Assembly (NCBI GenBank): GCA_017437145.1
Contig: JAFSBT010000004.1
Coordinates: forward strand, 62,001 to 126,000
Reading direction: 5' to 3'
DNA from: Clostridia bacterium
GTDB lineage: Bacteria > Bacillota > Clostridia > TANB77 > CAG-508
DNA length: 64,000 nt
Shown here: piece after piece, positions 49,983 through 58,773 of the stretch
Layout of the letters: each line of letters starts with the position of its first letter
How positions within the stretch are numbered: position 1 is the first letter of the stretch
Translations under genes and position numbers: made by a program
Notes under the pieces: model-generated
What the model was told of the DNA's origin: nothing
What the model saw: the letters and a program-made list of their open reading frames with translations, nothing else
Databases searched by the model: none

Positions 49983-51098
49983 TTATAATTTCTTTCCTAG
50001 TTTTACTTTCAAATTATATTCTTTACTATTTCTTAATACTGTTAAATTAGTTTCTTCTCCTACTTTTTTCGTATAAATATAGTTTCTTAATTCCCCCATT
50101 CTATTTATTTCAAAACCATCTATTGAAGTTATAATATCTCCTTCTTTTAATCCTGTATTATAACATGGTCCATCTTTAGAAATTTCTGCAACATATATAC
50201 CACTCTCAAATTCTATTTGCGAATCCAAATAAGGGATTACTTCTTTATCATACGCAAAAATGCCAAGATATGCTTCTTCAAAAGAATCTGTTTTTGCATA
50301 GCTTTCAACAACTGGTTTTATAATATTTATTGGTATTGCGAATCCTATACCTTCAGCTGTGTCTATTTTTACAGAGTTAATTCCTATTACTTTTCCTTCT
50401 TCATTTACTAATGGACCTCCACTATTTCCTGAATTAATACTTGCATCAGTTTGAATTAAATCCTCCATATAACTTAAATTATCTTCTTCCTCAATTTTTA
50501 CTGTTCTGTTTAATCCACTTATAATTCCAGCAGTAACAGTTCTTTGGAATTCCATCCCTACAGGATTTCCGATTGCATAAACTTTTTGACCAAGCTTAAT
50601 ATTCTCTGAATCTGCAAACTCTAAATAATTTAACCTACTTGCATTTATTTTTATAATTGCTAAATCTAAATCTTTGTCAGCCCATACAACTGTGCCATTA
50701 TATTCATTACTATTATCCAATGTCACATAACAAGTATTATATTTTTCTCCTGCTACATGCCAATTTGTGAGAATATATCCATTTTCTGATACAATTATTC
50801 CAGTACCTAATCCTAATGAAGTAGTTGAATCCTTTAAGAATATTGATGTCCCAACATCTTGTATTTTCGATATTCCTACTACACATTTAACAACCTGTTC
50901 TATAGTATTAGTTGTATCCTCATTTTTATTATTTGATAATCTTACTGCTGTGTTTTCATCACTTATATCATATGATTTGACTTCAATATTTAAATACATG
51001 TCATAAATAAAAATACTAGCGGCAGAAACCACAATCATTAAAATAATTAAAATAATATATTTTTTCAATTTGCTTTCCTTTGTTTTATAACTATACAT
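49983..51098 (-). CDS. HtrA/DegP-like membrane-anchored serine protease with PDZ domain
   Basis: 371 residues. Membrane anchor at about 13-32. Trypsin-like domain at 65-265 with the triad His in LTNWHVAG, Asp in DKDLDLAII and Ser in NSGNSGGPL. One PDZ domain spans 275-368 (GIYVAEISKDGPCYNTGLKE, GDIITSIDGFEI). It degrades or refolds damaged proteins at the outer face of the membrane. AAGGAG precedes the start. It is divergent from the NRPS gene, and the two share a 227-base intergenic region. Confidence 0.92.
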   Translation of the reverse strand: MYSYKTKESKLKKYIILIILMIVVSAASIFIYDMYLNIEVKSYDISDENTAVRLSNNKNEDTTNTIEQVVKCVVGISKIQDVGTSIFLKDSTTSLGLGTGIIVSENGYILTNWHVAGEKYNTCYVTLDNSNEYNGTVVWADKDLDLAIIKINASRLNYLEFADSENIKLGQKVYAIGNPVGMEFQRTVTAGIISGLNRTVKIEEEDNLSYMEDLIQTDASINSGNSGGPLVNEEGKVIGINSVKIDTAEGIGFAIPINIIKPVVESYAKTDSFEEAYLGIFAYDKEVIPYLDSQIEFESGIYVAEISKDGPCYNTGLKEGDIITSIDGFEINRMGELRNYIYTKKVGEETNLTVLRNSKEYNLKVKLGKKL

Positions 51099-51236
51099 AT
51101 TAGCTCCTTCTTATTCTATTTTTAACAAAATAGTCTTTTGGTATTCAGTAAGATGTAAAAATTTAAATAAAACATAGGAGCGACCATTCTCTATAAATAC
51201 TAATCAACAAATTCCCTTTTATTTTCATGAATTTTA

Positions 51237-51304
51237 TTGATTTTTTTAGGGTTTCATGATATAAAAAAATTGTATATTTGTATTTGTTAAAATATACAAT
51301 TTTT
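51237..51304 (+). promoter_or_regulatory. NRPS promoter with a perfect 15-base inverted repeat over the start point
   Basis: TTGATT (51237-51242), 17 bases, TATAAA (51260-51265). AAAAATTGTATATTT (51265-51279) and AAATATACAATTTTT (51290-51304) are exact inverse complements with a ten-base loop. The predicted start point falls inside the first arm. The repeat ends 21 bases before the NRPS ATG, so it can be an operator, a 5'-end RNA hairpin or both. Confidence 0.65.
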
Positions 51305-51325
51305 TGTAAAAAATAGGGTGTAGTT

Positions 51326-54139
51326 ATGTACGGAAAGTTATATGATTTGACAAATCCCCAAAAGTCAATTTGGCTTACAGAACAATTTTACAAAGGGACG
51401 TCGATTGAAAATATTGTTGGAACTGTTATTGTTCCTGAAAAAGTAAATTTTAAATTATTAGAAAAAGCTATAAATATTTTTGTTCAAAAAAATGATAGTT
51501 TTAGAACTAAAATTGTTATCAATGATGGTAAAGTTATGCAATCTTTTTATGATTTTACTCCTTTTGCAGTTGAAACTTTATCAATTTTCTCAGAAAAAGA
51601 ATTAAAAAAAGTAGAAAAAGAAATTGCTTCTACTCCTTTTGATGTGTTTAATTCAAATTTATATTTATTTAAAATGATTAAATTTCCTGATGGTCATGGT
51701 GGTTTTATTATTTGTGCACACCATCTTATGTTTGATGCTTGGTCTTCAGGAATTGGTGCTAGTGAAATCATAGACTTATATATTAAATTATTAAAAGACG
51801 AAGAAATATCAAATGAACCTTTCCCTTCATATATTGAATATATAAATTCTGAATCAGAATATATAAATAGTGAGAAGTTTCAAAAAGATAAAATTTTTTG
51901 GGACACTCTTTTTGCGGACATTCCAGAAAATGCAACTATACCAAGTTTAAATTCGCCAAAAACTTTATCTAGTAATGCGAAAAGAAAACAGTTCACAATT
52001 ATAAAAGAAACTGTTGATTTAATAAATGATTTTTGTAAAAAAAATAAATTCTCAATTTTTAATTTCTTTATGGGAGTTTATGCAATTTATATTTATAAAA
52101 CTTCTAATATAAACAATTTTGTGATTGGAACTCCTATTTTAAACAGATCAAATTTTAAAGAAAAACATACTACTGGTATGTTTATTAGTACTATGCCTTT
52201 TAAAGTTTCTATTGATATTAACGATGATTTTATTTCCTTTGCTTCAAAAATTTCTAAAGATTTCTTTTCAATTTTTAAGCATCAAAAATATTCTTATCAA
52301 CATATCCTAGAGGATTTAAGAAAAAGAGATTCTTCAATCCCTAATTTATATAATATTTTAATTTCATATCAAAACACTAGAACTACTACTCAAAAATCAG
52401 AAATTCCATTTGAAACAACTTGGACTTTTAACAATCATATTTCTGATGATATTGATATACATTTATGTGATATGAATGATACTGGAAATTTAGATATAAA
52501 ATACGATTATAAAACATCTAAATATTCTGTAAGTGATATTTATTGTATGCATGCTAGAATTTTACACATCATAAATCAAATTTTAGAAAATAATAATATT
52601 CAAATAAGTAATATAGATATTGTAACACCTGATGAAAAGCAAAAAGTTTTATATGATTTTAATAATACAAAAGCAGATTATCCAAAAGATAAGACAATCT
52701 CTCAATTATTTGAAGAACAAGTTAAAATAACTCCTAATAATGTTGCACTTGTTTTTGAGAATCAAAGTTTAACATATAAAGAATTAAATGAAAAAGCTAA
52801 TAGTTTAGCTAATTATTTAAGAAATAATGGAATTTCTAGAAACGATATCATTGGTATAATGGTTAATCGTTCTTTGGAAATGATTATTTCTATTTTAGCT
52901 GTTCTTAAGTCAGGAGCTTCATATATTCCTATTGACCCTGAATATCCACAAGATAGAATTAGCTATATGCTTGAAAACAGTAATTCTAAACTTCTTTTAA
53001 CTGTTAACAAGTTAAGTAATAAAGTTAATTTTGAAAATAAAGTTTTTATTGATTTAGATTCTAAAATATATAACTTAAGTCGTTCTAATTTAGATAATAT
53101 AAATGAACCTGATGATACTTCATATATTATTTATACTTCTGGTTCTACCGGTAAGCCTAAAGGGGTTGTTTTAAATCATAGAGCTTTATCAAATTTAACT
53201 AATTATTGCAATAATTATATAGAATATTTAAAAGATAACTCATATAGAACTATTGTGTCTGTCACAACAGTTAGTTTTGATATATTTATTTTTGAAACTT
53301 TAATCTCATTGCAAAGAGGTTTAAAGTTAGTAATTGCTAGTGAAGAAGCTCAAACTATTCCAAGATTATTAAATAATTTAATTGAAGAGCATAATGTTGA
53401 AATTATTCAAACTACTCCTTCTAGAATGCAGTTATTAGTAAATAATATTTCAGAAATACCTAATTTAAAGAATATAAAATATACTACTTTAGCCGGCGAG
53501 CAACTTCCACTTTCTTTGGTTGAAGCTGTTAAGAAAATCACTAATGGTAAAGTATATAATGGTTATGGGCCTAGTGAAACTACAGTTTTTTCTACTCTTA
53601 CAGATGTTACTAACCACGAACAAATTACTATAGGAAAACCTTTAGATAATACTCAAATTTATATTTTAGACAAAGCTTTAAGACCTGTTCCTATCGGGAT
53701 TGCAGGTGAAATATATATTTCTGGTGATGGTGTTGGCAAAGGTTATTTAAATAATCCTGAATTAACATCTAATAGCTTTATTAACAATCCTTTTATACCT
53801 AACACTCTTATGTATAAATCTGGAGATATGGGATATTTCCTAGAAAATTCTGAAATCATGTGTTTAGGCAGAAGCGATAATCAAGTTAAAATTAGAGGTT
53901 TAAGAATTGAGCTTGAAGAAATTGAGCACAAGCTTTTAAATATAAAAAATATTTCTACTTGTGTAGTTGTAAAAAAAGTAGATTCTAATATGCATGAATT
54001 TCTATGTGCATATTATACAGCTACGGAGAGTGTTAATTCAGCGTTTATTCGTGATACCCTAAGGAAAGAGCTTCCCCGGATATATGGTTCCTCAATACTT
54101 TATGCAGTTAGAAAAACTTCCATATACTCCAAATGGTAA
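51326..54139 (+). CDS. NRPS, first part: condensation and adenylation domains (frame lost near the end of A1)
   Basis: 937 residues. C1 (about 1-435) has the active-site HHLMFDAWS at 132-140. A1 (about 450-935) has A3 YTSGSTGKPKG near 600, A4/A5 with FDIFIFET, GYGPSETT near 745, and GRSDNQVKIRGLRIELEEIE. The frame then reads LPRIYGSS and stops. One C too many in CCCC (54074-54077) explains this, because without it LPGYMVPQYF continues into the next frame. A1 alone lacks the A10 lysine, which lies in the second frame. A C domain at the start suggests the first residue is N-acylated. Confidence 0.93.
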   Translation: MYGKLYDLTNPQKSIWLTEQFYKGTSIENIVGTVIVPEKVNFKLLEKAINIFVQKNDSFRTKIVINDGKVMQSFYDFTPFAVETLSIFSEKELKKVEKEIASTPFDVFNSNLYLFKMIKFPDGHGGFIICAHHLMFDAWSSGIGASEIIDLYIKLLKDEEISNEPFPSYIEYINSESEYINSEKFQKDKIFWDTLFADIPENATIPSLNSPKTLSSNAKRKQFTIIKETVDLINDFCKKNKFSIFNFFMGVYAIYIYKTSNINNFVIGTPILNRSNFKEKHTTGMFISTMPFKVSIDINDDFISFASKISKDFFSIFKHQKYSYQHILEDLRKRDSSIPNLYNILISYQNTRTTTQKSEIPFETTWTFNNHISDDIDIHLCDMNDTGNLDIKYDYKTSKYSVSDIYCMHARILHIINQILENNNIQISNIDIVTPDEKQKVLYDFNNTKADYPKDKTISQLFEEQVKITPNNVALVFENQSLTYKELNEKANSLANYLRNNGISRNDIIGIMVNRSLEMIISILAVLKSGASYIPIDPEYPQDRISYMLENSNSKLLLTVNKLSNKVNFENKVFIDLDSKIYNLSRSNLDNINEPDDTSYIIYTSGSTGKPKGVVLNHRALSNLTNYCNNYIEYLKDNSYRTIVSVTTVSFDIFIFETLISLQRGLKLVIASEEAQTIPRLLNNLIEEHNVEIIQTTPSRMQLLVNNISEIPNLKNIKYTTLAGEQLPLSLVEAVKKITNGKVYNGYGPSETTVFSTLTDVTNHEQITIGKPLDNTQIYILDKALRPVPIGIAGEIYISGDGVGKGYLNNPELTSNSFINNPFIPNTLMYKSGDMGYFLENSEIMCLGRSDNQVKIRGLRIELEEIEHKLLNIKNISTCVVVKKVDSNMHEFLCAYYTATESVNSAFIRDTLRKELPRIYGSSILYAVRKTSIYSKW

Positions 54140-57100
54140 AGTAGATAGAAAGAAATTACCAGAGCCTGAGCTTACTGTTTCTAGTAAGAACACTGTTTCT
54201 CCAAGAAATAATACAGATTCAAAATTAATTAATATTTTGAAAGATTTAATAAATATAGATGAAATAAGTATTGATGATTCATTCTTTGATTTAGGTGGAG
54301 ATTCTTTAACTGCTATAAATTTATGTACTAAAATTTATAATGAATTTAATGTACAAGTTTTCGTTAAAGATATTTTAGAAAATCCTATTGTAATGAAATT
54401 ATCTGACCTTATTGAAAATAAAGATTCTAATGTTTCTTTAACAACAATTCCAAAAGTAGAAGAAGCTCCTTCTTACCCTGTTTCTTCTGCTCAAAAAAGA
54501 ATGTTTTATGCAAGTAATATCGCAGGAAATGATTCTACTTTATATAACATTCCAGGTGGTGTTATTTTAAGTAATTTTCCTGATATTAAAAAGCTTCAAA
54601 AATGTTTTAATACTCTAGTTCAAAGACATGAATCTTTACGTACATATTTTGAACTTGAAAATGAAAATGTAGTACAAAAAATTAAACCTTCTTTAGCTTT
54701 TAAATTAGAAATTGCAGAAGAAGAAATTGCTCTTAAAAATATAAAATCAGCTTTTAAAGAATTTGTTAGACCTTTTGATTTGTCAAAAGCTCCGCTTATT
54801 CGTGCAAAGCTAGTTCCTATTAGTTTAAGTAACAGAGTTTTACTTTTAGTTGATATGCATCATATTATTTCTGATGGTACATCTCTTACTATATTAGTAA
54901 ATGAACTTTGTAAGTTATATAACGATGAAGCACTTCCTGATTTACAAATTACTTATAAAGATTTTGCTTGTTTTGAAAATGAACAATTACAAAATGGAGC
55001 ATTTAAAGATTCTGAAGAATTTTGGGTTAGTCAATTTGAAAATGACATACCTGTTCTTAACATGCCTCTAACTTATCCTCGTCCTGCTGTTCAATCTTTT
55101 GAAGGTAAAAAAGTATATTCTTCAATTCCTGCTTCTATGAGAGAAAAAATAGAAGAAATTTCAAACAAATTAGGAATTACTCCTTATATGTTTTTCCTTT
55201 CTTGCTATTATATTTTACTTTCAAAATATAGTGGTCAAGATGATATTGTTATAGGTTCTGCTATTGTTGGAAGAGACTTACCTGAATTACAAAACTTAAT
55301 CGGTATGTTTGTAAATTCTTTACCTTTAAGAAATTCTATAAATGATGAATATTCTTTTAAAGATTTCTTAAATCAAGTAAAAGACAAATGTTTAGAATGC
55401 TATAAATATCAAAGTTATCCTTTTGATGAATTAGTTAGTAAATTAAACCTAAAAAGAGATACAAGTAGAAGTCCATTATTTGATACTATTTTTATTTATC
55501 AAAACAATGGTTATGCTAAACTAGATTTTGAAGATATAACTGCTGAAAATTATATTCCAGATACTAAAATTTCAAAGTTTGATTTATCTTTAGAAATATT
55601 CCCTAAAGATAATATGTTTGAAATGTCTTTTGAATATTGTACTAAATTATTTAGCCATAAATTTATTGAAAATTTATCTAAACATTATATAAATATTTTA
55701 TCTGAAATTATTGAAAATATAGATATAAAAATTGCTGATATTTCTATGCTTTCAGAAAATGAAAAAAATAAAATTTTATATGATTTTAATAATACAAAAG
55801 CAGATTATCCAAAAGATAAGACAATCTCTCAATTATTTGAAGAACAAGTTAAAATAACTCCTAATAATGTTGCGGTTGTTTTTGAGAATCAAAGTTTAAC
55901 ATATAAAGAATTAAATGAAAAAGCTAATAGTTTAGCTCATTACTTAAGAAACAATGGAATTTCTAGAAACGATATCATTGGTATAATGGTTAATCGTTCT
56001 TTGGAAATGATTATAGGAATTTTAGCAACACTTAAAGCTGGTGCATCATACATCCCAATTGACCCTACTTACCCAGAAAGTAGAATAAAATATATTTTAG
56101 AAGATAGTAAATTAAAGTTTATTTTAACTCAGGAAAAAATATTATCAAGTTTCGAGAATTTACCACAAGCATTAGCTATAGATTTATCAAATAATAAGAT
56201 ATATTCAAAATCGATTGAAAATCTTGATACTGTAAATAAGCCTGAAGATATTGCTTATATAATTTATACTTCAGGTTCTACAGGTAAACCTAAAGGTGTA
56301 GCTATTTCTCATAGAAATATTGCAAACTTTATAGTAGGAACTTTAAGAAAAATACCTCTAGATGGAACAATTGTATCTGTAACAACTATGTGTTTTGATA
56401 TATTTGTGCTTGAAAGCTTGCTTCCTTTAACAAATGGTATGAAAATTGTTCTAGCAAATGAATCAGAACAAAATATACCTCAATTGTTAAATGAATTATG
56501 TTTAAAACATTCTGTTGATATAATACAAACTACTCCTGCAAGAATGAACTTGCTTTTAAGTGATGAAGAAAGTTTAGATTATATCACTAAGTTAAAAGTA
56601 ATAATGCTTGGTGGAGAAAGCTTCCCTGAAAAGCTATTATTTGATTTACAAAAATTGACTACTGCTAATATATATAATATGTATGGACCTACTGAAACTA
56701 CTGTCTGGTCTACTATTCAAGATTTAACTAACTTAAGCTCAATAAATATAGGTCAACCTATAGTAAATACAAATATATATATTTTAGATAACAAACTACA
56801 GCCTGTTCCTATCGGCATACCTGGTAATCTTTATATTGGTGGAGATGGATTATCTTGTGGATATTTTAATAGACCAAAATTAACACAAGAAAAATTTATT
56901 GAAAATCCTTTTAATCTAGCTGAGAAAATATATAATACTGGAGATTTAGCAAAATGGACTATTGATGGAGAAATTGAATACATAGGACGTTCTGATTTTC
57001 AAGTCAAAGTTAGAGGTTTAAGAATTGAACTAGGAGAAATTGAAAAACAAATTTTAGATTTTCCAAAAATCGATAGTGTTTGTGTATGTGTAAAAAAAGA

Positions 57101-58763
57101 TTCGGCAGAAAGAGAAATTCTTTGTGGATATTTTATATCTAAAGAAAGAATATCTACTTCTGAGCTTAAAAATTACTTAAGCAAATTTCTACCTAATTAC
57201 ATGGTCCCATCATTTTTGATACAATTGGAAGATTTTAAATATACTCCAAATGGAAAAATTGATAGACAAAAATTACCTTTACCTAAAGTATTAAAAAATG
57301 AAGGTACAATTGTAACAGCGAAAACATCAACTGAAATAAAACTTACTAAAATATGGGAAACTCTTTTAGGGTTATCTCCTATTAGTGTTGAAAGTAATTT
57401 CTTTGAAATTGGTGGAGATTCTATATTGGCTTTAAAAATGCAAATAGAATTATTAAATGAAAACATTAATATTTCTTATGCAGATATCTTTAAACATAAT
57501 ACTATTAAAAATCTTGCTAAAAGAATTGATAGTTTATTTGAATCTACAGACTCTGATGACTATACACCAAATTATGATTTTTCTAAAATAAATCAATTGA
57601 TAAGTACAAATACTCCTAAATCTATTAAAAATCTAAAAAAACGTCCTATCAAAAATGTTCTTTTAACTGGTGCAACAGGATTTTTAGGTGCTCATATTTT
57701 AGATTATTTATTAAGCCACACCTCTTCTTCTGTGTATTGTATAGTGCGTAAAGACCCAAGTACTACAACTGAAGAAAAGCTTATGCAAAAGTTAAATTAT
57801 TATTTTGATGATAAATATAATTCTTTGTTAAACAAACGATTATTTGTAATAACTTCTGACTTGGAAAAAGAAAATTTAGGTTTAAGTATGTCTAAACAAA
57901 AAGAAATTTCAAAAAATATTGATTGTGTAATAAATAGTGCTGCTATTGTTAGACATTATGGCGATTATTCTGAATTTGAAAGAATAAATGTAACTGTTGT
58001 TCAAAATTTAATAAATTTCTGCTTAAAATTTAATAAAAAATTAGTTCAAATTTCTACAATAAGTGTTTCTGGAAATACATTAACTGATTTAGGAATACAA
58101 TCTAATAACTTTGAGAAAAATGTTTTCTTTAAAGAAAATAATTTATATATAGATCAACCTTTGAATAATGTATATGTGCGTAGTAAATTTGAAGCTGAAA
58201 GATTAGTTCTAGAAAATATTGAAGCTAATTCATTAGATGGACTAATTTTAAGAGTTGGAAATATAACTAATAGATTTTCAGATGGAAAATTTCAACCAAA
58301 TGCAAATGAAAACGCCTTTTTAAACAGATTAAAAGCATTTATGGAATTAAAAGCAATTCCAAAATATATTTTAAATAACTATGTTGAATTTACACCTGTA
58401 GATTTATTAGCAAAAGCTATTATAAAAAGTATTGAATATTCTATACGTAATATTACTATTCTTCATTTATACAATCAAAATCATGTATATATAAAGGATT
58501 TATTAACTATGCTTCCTAAAGGAAGTATTGAGATTGTATCTGATGAAAACTTCAAAAATATTTTAAATAAGAATTTACAAATGTCACAAAATAAGGATAT
58601 AATATCTCATATAACAAATGATTTAGACAAAAATAAAAATTTAGTTTATGTATCAAACATAAAAATTAAAAATGACTTTTCAAAGGCCTTTCTTGATAAA
58701 ATTCATTTCAAATGGGCTAAAATAAACAAACGATATATACGAAAATTACTAAAGATAATCTAA
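54084..58763 (+). CDS. NRPS, second part: (A1 end)-T-C-A-T-reductase
   Basis: 1559 residues, almost certainly the continuation of the previous frame. A10 of A1 is TPNGKVDRKKLP near 15-25. T1 has FFDLGGDSL (Ser near 74). C2 has MHHIISDG near 260. A2 (about 570-1055) has FDIFVLES, YTSGSTGKPKG, MYGPTETT and TPNGKIDR. T2 has FFEIGGDSI near 1110. The terminal reductase (about 1190-1559) has VLLTGATGFLGAHIL (NADPH) and YVRSKFEAE (Tyr/Lys). Reductive release gives a peptide aldehyde instead of an acid. No thioesterase is present. Confidence 0.93.
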   Translation: MVPQYFMQLEKLPYTPNGKVDRKKLPEPELTVSSKNTVSPRNNTDSKLINILKDLINIDEISIDDSFFDLGGDSLTAINLCTKIYNEFNVQVFVKDILENPIVMKLSDLIENKDSNVSLTTIPKVEEAPSYPVSSAQKRMFYASNIAGNDSTLYNIPGGVILSNFPDIKKLQKCFNTLVQRHESLRTYFELENENVVQKIKPSLAFKLEIAEEEIALKNIKSAFKEFVRPFDLSKAPLIRAKLVPISLSNRVLLLVDMHHIISDGTSLTILVNELCKLYNDEALPDLQITYKDFACFENEQLQNGAFKDSEEFWVSQFENDIPVLNMPLTYPRPAVQSFEGKKVYSSIPASMREKIEEISNKLGITPYMFFLSCYYILLSKYSGQDDIVIGSAIVGRDLPELQNLIGMFVNSLPLRNSINDEYSFKDFLNQVKDKCLECYKYQSYPFDELVSKLNLKRDTSRSPLFDTIFIYQNNGYAKLDFEDITAENYIPDTKISKFDLSLEIFPKDNMFEMSFEYCTKLFSHKFIENLSKHYINILSEIIENIDIKIADISMLSENEKNKILYDFNNTKADYPKDKTISQLFEEQVKITPNNVAVVFENQSLTYKELNEKANSLAHYLRNNGISRNDIIGIMVNRSLEMIIGILATLKAGASYIPIDPTYPESRIKYILEDSKLKFILTQEKILSSFENLPQALAIDLSNNKIYSKSIENLDTVNKPEDIAYIIYTSGSTGKPKGVAISHRNIANFIVGTLRKIPLDGTIVSVTTMCFDIFVLESLLPLTNGMKIVLANESEQNIPQLLNELCLKHSVDIIQTTPARMNLLLSDEESLDYITKLKVIMLGGESFPEKLLFDLQKLTTANIYNMYGPTETTVWSTIQDLTNLSSINIGQPIVNTNIYILDNKLQPVPIGIPGNLYIGGDGLSCGYFNRPKLTQEKFIENPFNLAEKIYNTGDLAKWTIDGEIEYIGRSDFQVKVRGLRIELGEIEKQILDFPKIDSVCVCVKKDSAEREILCGYFISKERISTSELKNYLSKFLPNYMVPSFLIQLEDFKYTPNGKIDRQKLPLPKVLKNEGTIVTAKTSTEIKLTKIWETLLGLSPISVESNFFEIGGDSILALKMQIELLNENINISYADIFKHNTIKNLAKRIDSLFESTDSDDYTPNYDFSKINQLISTNTPKSIKNLKKRPIKNVLLTGATGFLGAHILDYLLSHTSSSVYCIVRKDPSTTTEEKLMQKLNYYFDDKYNSLLNKRLFVITSDLEKENLGLSMSKQKEISKNIDCVINSAAIVRHYGDYSEFERINVTVVQNLINFCLKFNKKLVQISTISVSGNTLTDLGIQSNNFEKNVFFKENNLYIDQPLNNVYVRSKFEAERLVLENIEANSLDGLILRVGNITNRFSDGKFQPNANENAFLNRLKAFMELKAIPKYILNNYVEFTPVDLLAKAIIKSIEYSIRNITILHLYNQNHVYIKDLLTMLPKGSIEIVSDENFKNILNKNLQMSQNKDIISHITNDLDKNKNLVYVSNIKIKNDFSKAFLDKIHFKWAKINKRYIRKLLKII

Positions 58764-58773
58764 AAGGAGGGGT

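Noticed and set aside
54084..54139. Two independent NRPS proteins with a real overlap
   Set aside because: The second frame begins in the middle of a conserved A-domain motif and has no ribosome binding site, so a frameshift within one gene is far more likely.
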